From CAYJEQ01 sp964370185 (GTDB lineage Bacteria > Bacillota > Clostridia > Oscillospirales > Ruminococcaceae): a stretch of 15,298 nt of DNA. Shown here piece by piece: positions 6,276-13,360 of this stretch. The notes beneath the pieces were generated by a model. That model made no database searches, was not told the DNA's origin, and was given only the letters and a program-made list of their open reading frames with translations. Both the position numbers and the translations under genes were made by a program. The DNA lies in contig CAYJIJ010000056.1 of the NCBI GenBank assembly GCA_964370185.1, forward strand, positions 1 through 15,298, in the 5' to 3' direction. Each line of letters opens with the position of its first letter. The first letter of the stretch is position 1.

Positions 6276-7996
6276 TTAATCTAAGAATAGACGGAAACGA
6301 CATCAGCGTAAACGACGGTGCTACAATACTCGACGCCGCAAAGGCACTCGATATAAGAATTCCCACGCTCTGCTATCATCCCGACCAAAATGTAAAGGCG
6401 AATTGTCGTATATGTTTGGTGGAGATAGTCGGTTCAAAACTGCTCGTGCCTTCCTGCTCATACCCATGCAGTGAGGGGATGGAGATACTCACAAATTCCC
6501 CAAAAGTGCGCAGGGCTAAGATGAACACTTTAGAGCTAATACTTGCACGCCATGCACAGGACTGCCTGCATTGCGACAGAAGTGGAACTTGTGAGCTTCA
6601 AGCAGTGAGCGAAGAAATGCACTTTGTGAAAAAACCACGCTATCCCTTTGTGGTGAGAAGCGAAGAGCTCGACACCTCCTCGCCGTCGATAGTGCGAAAT
6701 GCTACTAAATGCATCGCTTGTGGTAGATGCGAATATGTTTGCAGTGAAGTGCAGACAGTTTACGCTCTATCCAAAACAGGCAGGGGTTTTGAAGTGAATT
6801 TTGAACCTGCGTATAAACGCACACTCGCAGAAAGCCCTTGTATAAACTGCGGTCAGTGCGTTCAGGCATGCCCAACGGGGGCACTCACAATAAAAGATAA
6901 TACCCAAAAAGTGTGGGACGCAATGGCTAAAGAGGAGAAGCATATTGTCTGTCAGGTGGCGCCTGCTGTTAGAATAACACTCGCCGAAGCACTCGGCGAA
7001 GACCCTGGCACAGTGAGCACGGGCAGACTTGTAACCGCCTTAAAACAGGTGGGTTTCCACAAGGTGTTCGACACTAATTTCACCGCCGACCTCACAATTA
7101 TGGAAGAGGGTACGGAGTTTTTAGGCAGGATAAAAAATGGGGGGACACTGCCAATGATTACCTCCTGCTCCCCTGGTTGGATAAAATTCTGCGAAACCTA
7201 CTACCCCGATTTAATACCAAATCTATCAAGCTGTAAATCACCACAGCAGATGTTTGGCGCACTCATTAAAACCTATTATGCTGAAAAAATGGAGATAGCG
7301 AAAGAGAATATTTTTTCAGTCTCGGTAATGCCTTGTACAGCTAAAAAATTCGAGGCAAAGCGTGAAGAAATGGGAAGTGATGGCAACCCCGACATTGATG
7401 TGGTAATCACGGTGCAGGAAGTAGCAAGAATGATAAGGGCGGCAGGCATTAATTTTAAATCGCTTAAAGAAAGCGAATTTGATAATCCCTTTGGGCTTGG
7501 AAGCGGTGCAGGCGAAATATTCGGTGCAACGGGTGGCGTTATGGAAGCGGCACTGAGGACGGTTTATGAAGTGGTCACGGGTGAAGTATTGCAAGACATT
7601 GAATTCTCACAGGTGAGGGGCTTTGATGGCATAAAAGAAGCCACTGTAAAAGTGGGGGATATTGATGTAAAAGTATGCGTGGCGCATGGGCTCTCAAATG
7701 CAAGAAAGATTTGTGAAGCCATTAGAGAGGGCAAGGCGGATTACCACTTTATCGAAATTATGGCGTGCCCAGGTGGATGCATTGGCGGTGGGGGAAATCC
7801 CATTAAGCTGTGGTCTAAGATGGGCAAACGCCTTGAGGCTACCTATTCCGTGGATAAGGGCATGGTAGTGAGAAAATCCCACCAAAACATGGCGGTTACA
7901 AAGGTGTATGAGGAGTTTTTAGGCGAGCCGAATGGACACAAATCCCATGAGCTACTCCACACACATTATACCGACAGAAGCTATTTGCTGAAATAA
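6272..7996 (+). CDS. hydA: [FeFe]-hydrogenase catalytic subunit (HydA), 574 aa
   Basis: It interconverts H2 with protons and electrons at the H-cluster. The ATG at 6272 overlaps the hydB stop, after GAAAGGGGG. Domains: [2Fe-2S] ferredoxin (C34, C45, C48, C62); His-Cys3 [4Fe-4S] (H94, C98, C101, C107); two [4Fe-4S] sites (C147, C150, C153, C157; C190, C193, C196, C200); then the H-domain with TSCSPGW (297-303), MPCTAKKFE (C355) and MACPGGC (C499, C503). Length and residue numbers coincide with Clostridium pasteurianum CpI, and proton-path residues E279, E282 and S319 are kept. The oddity is Ser300 where CpI has a Cys that binds the cubane; TSCSP variants are, to my knowledge, common in multimeric HydA. 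Genes for the H-cluster maturases HydE, HydF and HydG are not in the window. Confidence 0.96.
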   Translation: MINLRIDGNDISVNDGATILDAAKALDIRIPTLCYHPDQNVKANCRICLVEIVGSKLLVPSCSYPCSEGMEILTNSPKVRRAKMNTLELILARHAQDCLHCDRSGTCELQAVSEEMHFVKKPRYPFVVRSEELDTSSPSIVRNATKCIACGRCEYVCSEVQTVYALSKTGRGFEVNFEPAYKRTLAESPCINCGQCVQACPTGALTIKDNTQKVWDAMAKEEKHIVCQVAPAVRITLAEALGEDPGTVSTGRLVTALKQVGFHKVFDTNFTADLTIMEEGTEFLGRIKNGGTLPMITSCSPGWIKFCETYYPDLIPNLSSCKSPQQMFGALIKTYYAEKMEIAKENIFSVSVMPCTAKKFEAKREEMGSDGNPDIDVVITVQEVARMIRAAGINFKSLKESEFDNPFGLGSGAGEIFGATGGVMEAALRTVYEVVTGEVLQDIEFSQVRGFDGIKEATVKVGDIDVKVCVAHGLSNARKICEAIREGKADYHFIEIMACPGGCIGGGGNPIKLWSKMGKRLEATYSVDKGMVVRKSHQNMAVTKVYEEFLGEPNGHKSHELLHTHYTDRSYLLK

Positions 7997-8010
7997 GCGT
8001 AAGGGCAAAT

Positions 8011-8363
8011 AAATTAAAGTTTTACAGGGTTTTTTACAAAAAATCGTGGGGTGTGGGGCAAAGCCCCATAAATAGGTAGGCGAAGCCAAGAAAAAAGAAT
8101 GTAGCGATTTTTGCGATTGTAGGGGCGAACCTGTGTGTTCGCCCATAGATTACACAGGATTTAAAATTATGTGGGAAATCCTACACCCGCACTGCAGACC
8201 TCGCACAATGCAAAATAACACGAAAATCCCATTGTAGGGGCATGGCTTGCCGTGCCCGAGGATTATGCAAAATTTTAAATAATGCACCCCCACACACCAT
8301 CATAGATTACTCAAAATACAGATAATCTTAAAACCAAAAAAACTAAAATATTAAGGAGAAAAA
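8011..8363. repeat. Repeat-filled gap after hydA (families C, B, B')
   Basis: Family C copy 1 (about 8011-8100) opens AAATTAAAGTTTTA and contains the hairpin TGGGGC-AAA-GCCCCA (8054-8068) and GGCGAAGCC. Family B copy 2 is 8116-8155, family B' copy 1 (TAGGGGCATGGCTTGCCGTGCCC) is within 8231-8266. No terminator with a U-tract follows hydA, so some read-through into the PAS gene is possible. The remainder up to 8350 holds no recognisable promoter. Confidence 0.7.
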
Positions 8364-8711
8364 ATGGAAAACGAAAAAATGATGTCCTACATCCTCGATG
8401 CATACCCCTATCCGATTGTGTTTGTCGATTGTGAGCATATAATAAGATATATGAACAAGAGGGCAAAATATCACTACTATGACGAGAGGGGTTATAGGGA
8501 TTTAGTGGGAAAGTCGGTATTTGATTGCCACAACAATCCACAGTCCCACGAGATGATTAAAACCGCTGTTGAAAAGCTTAAAAAGCATGGCAATGAAATT
8601 TATCTTATGGTGAATGTCCAAAATCAAAGGGTAATTATTACCCCTGTGAGAAATGAAGATGGCGAATTAGTTGGATATTTTGAGAGATTTGAGATGAATT
8701 TAGAGAAATAA
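8364..8711 (+). CDS. Single PAS-domain protein, 115 aa
   Basis: The ATG follows AAGGAG (8353-8358) at ideal distance. The entire protein is one PAS fold: YPYPIVFVDCEHIIRYMNKRA (14-34, first strands), DLVGKSVFDCHN (46-57), a helix about 61-75, then VNVQNQRVIITPVRNEDGELVGYFERFE as the closing strands. The FDCHN motif and strand order resemble the PAS domain at the C-terminus of DUF438 proteins; the Cys-His pair (C55, H56) could bind a cofactor, but that is inference. There is no kinase, DNA-binding or cyclase domain, so it must signal through a partner or act as a small-ligand binder. It is the first gene after hydABC and ends in its own terminator. A role in sensing redox state or in hydrogenase control is a guess from position. 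Confidence 0.85.
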   Translation: MENEKMMSYILDAYPYPIVFVDCEHIIRYMNKRAKYHYYDERGYRDLVGKSVFDCHNNPQSHEMIKTAVEKLKKHGNEIYLMVNVQNQRVIITPVRNEDGELVGYFERFEMNLEK

Positions 8712-8720
8712 GTTTACGAT

Positions 8721-8749
8721 AAAAAGCTCCCTTTGAGGGGAGCTTTTTT
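8721..8749 (+). terminator. Rho-independent terminator of the PAS gene
   Basis: An 11-bp perfect stem (8721-8731 with 8738-8748), small loop and a run of T, 9 bases after the stop codon. It marks the end of the hydrogenase/PAS region. Confidence 0.88.
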
Positions 8750-8750
8750 G

Positions 8751-8946
8751 AGTGAAAAATGAATAGTGAAAAGTGAAAAGTTATGGAGTTTCGCCTTTGG
8801 CGAAACAAATTAAAGTTTTAATAGATTTTTCACAAAAAATCTTGGGGTATGGGGCAACGCCCCATAAACATATAGGCGAAGCCTAAAAAAGAGTGTAGCA
8901 AATTTTGAAATTGTAGGGGCATGGCTTGCCATGCTCGTAGATTACG
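8751..8946. repeat. Composite intergenic repeat (families A + C + B')
   Basis: Family A copy 2 (8751-8806) has GTGAAAA repeats and the perfect hairpin GTTTCGCC-TTT-GGCGAAAC. Family C copy 2 (about 8807-8899) matches the copy at 8011 (ATGGGGC, GCCCCATAAA, GGCGAAGCC). Family B' copy 2 is 8910-8946. Bases 8947-9049 hold nothing I recognise. Confidence 0.75.
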
Positions 8947-9049
8947 CATAAAGATAAAACATTCATAGCAAGCCACCCATACAGTCCTCAATAATACAAA
9001 AACATCCCTACTCATCGTCATTTTGTGATAATCTACCATCAAATAACAT

Positions 9050-9078
9050 TTGCCAAAACAACCTGCAAATGATAAAAT
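9050..9078 (+). promoter_or_regulatory. Probable promoter of the surface-protein gene at 9173
   Basis: TTGCCA (9050-9055), 17-base spacer, TAAAAT (9073-9078) preceded by TGA, which gives an extended -10. It predicts a leader of roughly 85-90 bases. A weaker set near 9103 (TTGCAT) is possible. Confidence 0.55.
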
Positions 9079-9172
9079 ATATTATGTACTACAATCCATT
9101 CCTTGCATATATACTTAATTTCTATCTACAAGCGAGGGGATTTGTGTTTTTGATTAAGAAAGGAAGATTATT

Positions 9173-11629
9173 ATGAAGAAAATTTTATCCGCATCGCTTG
9201 CTATGACGATGCTGCTCGCAACCGCCACTACCGCATATGCGGCAGACCCTATCCCACGAATAGACCCATATGGCATAGTGTACGAAATGGGCGATGATAA
9301 CACCCTAATTCTCAGCGATGGCTATATTAACCACGGAGAGAGCTTTTACATGCTACTCGTGGATGAAACCACTGGCGACCCAAGGGAGCTAAAAAGTGAC
9401 GACCTTAGAAATCTACGCATATATGCCGATTGGAAAGTGGGCGAAGGCAGGGTGAGTGATGAGGACATCCTCTATAAAAAGGCTGAGAATGTTATAGTGG
9501 ATTACAGTGTTGTGCCAACATATCACCTTAGATTAACACTTGATTTTCCTGCCGAAGGCGCTGTCGATATGATGGTAAATATTACAAAAGCGGATGGCAC
9601 AGGATATACCCCCGAGGAGATAGCCGCACTGACCGATGAAGATATTAAGAATATTGTAAGTGAATATCTTGCTGACTATAAATCAAATAATTCAACTGGT
9701 TACTACGCAAAGATACTCGGTGAGGAGTATCAAAATTATGCAGGAACCTATCTCTATGGGGATAAGGTGTATGAAGATGAATACGAATTTTTAACGAGTG
9801 AAGGCTTAAAGGATGCAAGCACGGAGGGAATCACCTACCTTGCCTTTCCTAAAGAGGGGCCTCTTGAGTACTATGTAAATGAGGATGCAAAAAGCACATT
9901 TTTAAGGGATTCTCGTTATGGAGGCTATACTGAAAGCAGTATTTACAGCTATACCGATGGTGCAGGCACAGTGCATTACTACAATACTGAAGCTGCGGCG
10001 AAAGCGGCTGTGTTTAGTGATACAAGTGTAAACACTCAAATTCTACCCACGGGCGGTGCCGATGCAGGAAGAGTTTTAGATAGTGATAGTAAATTTTATC
10101 AAGGGTATCGCTTGGCAGAAGTGGGCAGTGTTATAAGAAAAAATCGCTATAACGATCTTTTTTTTATTGCGGATTCGATAGGAGCAAACCCCACTATGGA
10201 TAGCATACCTACAAGCGGATATATGAGTGCTAAATTGGTAGTTGAAAGTGGAAATTTTAAGATTTGGAGACCGGAATCTGTTATATATAGCGATTACAAT
10301 ATGGATGATGGAGAAGATTATAAAATTAGTAATTTATCAACCAAAGCTATAGCGGGCTATGCCCCCTTCTCCCCAAATACCCCAGATGTTAAAGCTGTTT
10401 TTCAGCGTATCGATGAAAATGATGTGAAATATTTAAGCAGTGGTGATTTTAGCGCGACTCCGATCGACGGCATAACTAAGGATGAACTTTATATAGCAGG
10501 CACATCCACCGCACCGGCGGCAGATTCATATTACAATACCGCTGATAATACCTACTATGCGGACAAAGCCGCCGCAATAGTTGCTTCCGAAATAACTGAG
10601 CACAGAAATGCCTTCTATAAAAATAATAATGTGAATGTGGATGCAAATGGCAAAATCTCTGAATACATCACAGATAGCTCCACCCTATTTGGCGATACTA
10701 TGCCGGCGGATACTTATGTGGATGAGGATGAGGGAGGAAATGTAATACCCGCAAGCGCAGTGGCAAATTACACAGAATCTGCTGATTTAGTATGGAGGAA
10801 AGAAAGCGACAAAACATTCATGACCGATGCAGCAATAGAAGCGATAGCCACAGCCAATGAAGCAAATGTAGTGGTGGTGGGTGCACCCACACTTGGTAGT
10901 CTTGTACAGCCCGTTACAAGGGCGGTGACAGGAACAACCATGCTCGAAGGAAGCGATTACTACTACTTTGTACAGGTGGAGACCATGGGCTATACAGGTG
11001 CTGAGAGCTACGATGTAGCAGGCAGTGTTTCGGTGGGAACTTCAACAAACAACGCCGCAGACAGGGGCAGTGCAGAAGTAGTGATGACACTCACCGCAGG
11101 AAACTACGATAGCGGCACTGCACAGGATGGCGACATAGACATCTATGGCGAAAGTGGCGCAGTGGTAGAGTTTGAAGATAATGCAGGTGAAATAGCGATA
11201 TTCTGGGATGATGATGCGATGTTCATGGTGGATGTGAGCGGACAGGGGGATTTAAACCTCGGCTACAACACCGATTTTGACAGCACATTCGCAGACCGCC
11301 ACGGCTACGCAAATATAGACTTCTTAAACTTTGTAGATGCACCAAAATTTAACCGCAGTGGAGATTTATATATCTACGCAAGCGAGGATATGTACATCTA
11401 TGCATTAAATGAAAATGGCTATGCCGAAGAGATAAGCGGTCTTGAATATGACGAGGGCGAAGAAGCGTGGACATTCAGAACAAACCACCTCACAAACTAT
11501 GTGATATCGGATGAAGAGCTTGTACTGACTGACGAGCAGGGCAATATAACCGAGCCGGAGGACGCACAGCCTTCCCCAACAATCACAAGCCATATAGATG
11601 GAAAAGTAAATCCAGCGACTGGACGATAA
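9173..11629 (+). CDS. Large secreted surface protein, 818 aa, paralogue of 975-3425
   Basis: The start follows AAGAAAGGAAG; MKKILSASLAMTMLLATATTAYA is a signal peptide split here as a 12- and 11-residue run, cleaved after AYA. Residues about 25-160 (IPRIDPYGIVYEMGDDN, HGESFYMLLVD, RIYADWKVGEGRVSD) and about 594-785 (DYYYFVQVET, MTLTAGNYDSG, HGYANIDFLNF, FNRSGDLYIYA) match the paralogue strongly; the middle aligns only loosely. The YY-x(5)-A motif occurs near residues 199, 232, 268 and 460, at nearly the same places as in the paralogue. The C-terminus is VNPATGR, with no membrane segment behind it. The protein is acidic and Tyr-rich, as many secreted or surface-layer proteins are. It is a single-gene unit with its own promoter and terminator. 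Function unknown; no enzymatic motif is visible. Confidence 0.8.
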   Translation: MKKILSASLAMTMLLATATTAYAADPIPRIDPYGIVYEMGDDNTLILSDGYINHGESFYMLLVDETTGDPRELKSDDLRNLRIYADWKVGEGRVSDEDILYKKAENVIVDYSVVPTYHLRLTLDFPAEGAVDMMVNITKADGTGYTPEEIAALTDEDIKNIVSEYLADYKSNNSTGYYAKILGEEYQNYAGTYLYGDKVYEDEYEFLTSEGLKDASTEGITYLAFPKEGPLEYYVNEDAKSTFLRDSRYGGYTESSIYSYTDGAGTVHYYNTEAAAKAAVFSDTSVNTQILPTGGADAGRVLDSDSKFYQGYRLAEVGSVIRKNRYNDLFFIADSIGANPTMDSIPTSGYMSAKLVVESGNFKIWRPESVIYSDYNMDDGEDYKISNLSTKAIAGYAPFSPNTPDVKAVFQRIDENDVKYLSSGDFSATPIDGITKDELYIAGTSTAPAADSYYNTADNTYYADKAAAIVASEITEHRNAFYKNNNVNVDANGKISEYITDSSTLFGDTMPADTYVDEDEGGNVIPASAVANYTESADLVWRKESDKTFMTDAAIEAIATANEANVVVVGAPTLGSLVQPVTRAVTGTTMLEGSDYYYFVQVETMGYTGAESYDVAGSVSVGTSTNNAADRGSAEVVMTLTAGNYDSGTAQDGDIDIYGESGAVVEFEDNAGEIAIFWDDDAMFMVDVSGQGDLNLGYNTDFDSTFADRHGYANIDFLNFVDAPKFNRSGDLYIYASEDMYIYALNENGYAEEISGLEYDEGEEAWTFRTNHLTNYVISDEELVLTDEQGNITEPEDAQPSPTITSHIDGKVNPATGR

Positions 11630-11631
11630 TA

Positions 11632-11659
11632 AAAAAACCTCCCCTCGGGGAGGTTTTTT
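11632..11659 (+). terminator. Rho-independent terminator after the surface-protein gene
   Basis: A perfect 12-bp stem (11632-11643 with 11648-11659), CTCG loop, six T. It begins directly after the stop codon and may work in both directions. Confidence 0.88.
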
Positions 11660-11860
11660 AGTGAAAAATGAAGAGTGAAAAGTGAAAAGTTAAGGAGTTT
11701 CGCCTTTGGCAAAACGGATTTAAATTGTAGGGGCGAACCTGTGTGTTCGCCCGAGGATTACCACAATCCAAACCAATGCGGAAAATCTACACCAAAATCA
11801 CCGACCACCCAAAGCAAAACCGCATTGTAGGGGCATGGTTTTCCGTGCCTTAGATTACAC
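11660..11860. repeat. Composite intergenic repeat (families A + B, then B')
   Basis: Family A copy 3 (11660-11719) with hairpin GTTTCGCCTTTGGCAAAAC (one mismatch), family B copy 3 (11724-11762), family B' copy 3 (11824-11860, ATTGTAGGGGCATGG then TTTTCCGTGCC). The A + B block repeats the order and position seen at 553-660. Confidence 0.78.
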
Positions 11861-12221
11861 ACAACCCAAAAATAATGCAAAAATACCGTAGGTTACACGA
11901 AACTACAAAATATGCCGACATCCTCGGGCACGGGTGGGGCGTGACACTACAAATGACACCAAAGATTATGGAAATTTTAAACCCCCTAAAGGAGCTTTTT
12001 TACCGCCTTGATAAAATAATTATTTGTGGTAAAATAATTATTATAATTATAGAGAATATGGTTTAAACAGCTTAAGAGCATTTATCATGTTAAGTCGCTT
12101 GGGGTGTGGCTGATGGCGATGAATTATCTTAGTGATTTTCATTATTAAATGGGTGAGGACAATAGTCTTGGGGCACTCACACTAAGCACCCCCGTTGTTT
12201 TTAAGGGATAGGAGAAGGATT
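11861..12221. other. Gap before dusB; weak promoter, no credible gene
   Basis: A 63-codon frame at 11875 ends in a low-complexity isoleucine run and has no ribosome site, so I leave it out. TTGATA (12008-12013), 16 bases, TAAAAT (12030-12035) is a possible promoter, inside an AT-rich stretch with inverted AAATAATTAT-type repeats. The following leader of about 170 bases holds GTGAG/CTCAC and GGGGTG/CACCCC pairs that could fold, but no known riboswitch pattern. Confidence 0.4.
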
Positions 12222-13190
12222 TTGAATATAGGCAATATAAAATTAGAGGGATGTGCACTGGCACCCATGGCTGGGGTGGCAGACCGTGCGTTTAGAGAAA
12301 TCTGCATAAAATGGGGGGCTTGCTATGTGGTTGGAGAGATGGCGAGCAGTAAGGGGCTTCTCTTTTCCGATAAAAAGACGGAAGAGCTTCTTTTTGTAGC
12401 CGATGCCGAGCGCCCTATGGCGGTGCAAATTTTCGGAGATGAACCGCTCACCATGGCAAAAGCGGCGGTGAAAGCGCTCGAGTATAGCCCCGAAATAATT
12501 GATATAAATATGGGTTGCCCTGCCCCTAAAATTGCAGGAAATGGCAGTGGGAGTGCGCTCATGAAATCGCCAAAACTTGCCGAAGCGATAACTCGTGAGG
12601 TGGTAAATGCGGTTGATATCCCTGTGACAGTGAAGTTTAGAAAAGGCTGGGACGAGGATAGTGTTAACGCAGTGGAATTTGCAAAGCTGATGGAGGGTGC
12701 AGGAGCGGCGGCGCTTACAGTGCATGGAAGAACAAGGGCGCAGATGTACTCACCACCAGTTGATATGGATATAATAAAGGCGGTAAAAGAAGCGGTTAGC
12801 CTGCCCGTGATAGCAAACGGCGATGTGCAGGACATAAATTCCGCAGTAAATATGCTAAACCATACAGGATGCGATATGTTGATGATAGGCAGGGGAGCAC
12901 TGGGTTCTCCATGGCTTTTTGCCGAGCTAAACCATTATTTTAAGACGGGCGAAAAACTTGCACCGCTAAGTGTGGAGCAAAAAATGGCGGTTATGGTGGA
13001 GCATATAGAGCTTGCCTGCAAATATAAGGGGGAATATATTGCACTCAGAGAGGGGCGTAAGCACACTTCATGGTATATGAAAGGCTTAAAAGGTGCGGCA
13101 GGATTTAGGAGAGCTTTCGGCTTTATCGAAAATATAGAAGATGTGCGGAAATTAGCCGAAGAAGTTATAAAGGCGAATATAGAGGGCTAA
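12222..13190 (+). CDS. dusB: tRNA-dihydrouridine synthase, DusB type, 322 aa
   Basis: FMN enzyme that reduces specific uridines in the tRNA D-loop (or nearby) with NADPH. The start is TTG at 12222, six bases after AGGAGA; an upstream TTG at 12195 would translate the ribosome site. The TIM-barrel motifs are in order: APMAGVADRAFR (N-terminal FMN strand), GEMASSKGL, AVQIFGDEP, DINMGCPAPKIAGNGSGSAL with catalytic Cys99, PVTVKFRKGWD, LTVHGRTRAQMYS, PVIANGDV, MLMIGRGALGSPWLF (phosphate-binding), and the helical C-terminus with RKHTSWYMKGL, as in the DusB/NifR3 group. Length is normal. In proteobacteria DusB often sits with fis; here it stands alone. No clear terminator follows. Confidence 0.94.
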   Translation: MNIGNIKLEGCALAPMAGVADRAFREICIKWGACYVVGEMASSKGLLFSDKKTEELLFVADAERPMAVQIFGDEPLTMAKAAVKALEYSPEIIDINMGCPAPKIAGNGSGSALMKSPKLAEAITREVVNAVDIPVTVKFRKGWDEDSVNAVEFAKLMEGAGAAALTVHGRTRAQMYSPPVDMDIIKAVKEAVSLPVIANGDVQDINSAVNMLNHTGCDMLMIGRGALGSPWLFAELNHYFKTGEKLAPLSVEQKMAVMVEHIELACKYKGEYIALREGRKHTSWYMKGLKGAAGFRRAFGFIENIEDVRKLAEEVIKANIEG

Positions 13191-13258
13191 TATCGTGCGT
13201 AGATATATATATAAAGGTAGAATATTCATTTTATATATGCCAAAGTGGACAGAAAAAT

Positions 13259-13287
13259 TTGACATTTTACTATAAATTAGGTACAAT
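13259..13287 (+). promoter_or_regulatory. Strong promoter of the CorC-like gene
   Basis: TTGACA (13259-13264), 17 bases, TACAAT (13282-13287), about 75 bases before the ATG at 13361. The sequence shows that dusB and this gene are separately transcribed. Confidence 0.8.
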
Positions 13288-13360
13288 CAATTTAATTATA
13301 TCTGGTAAAATAAACAGCACAATAAGAATGTGCTTTAAACAGAAAGGAATGGTTATAAAC

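Noticed and set aside
10053..10067. LPTGG in the core of the 818-aa protein as a sortase site
   Set aside because: It lies mid-protein, is not followed by a hydrophobic helix, and the paralogue has NTTTG at the same place.
11875..12066. 63-codon + strand frame before dusB
   Set aside because: No ribosome site, isoleucine low-complexity end from AT-rich DNA, and its start overlaps the end of a repeat region.
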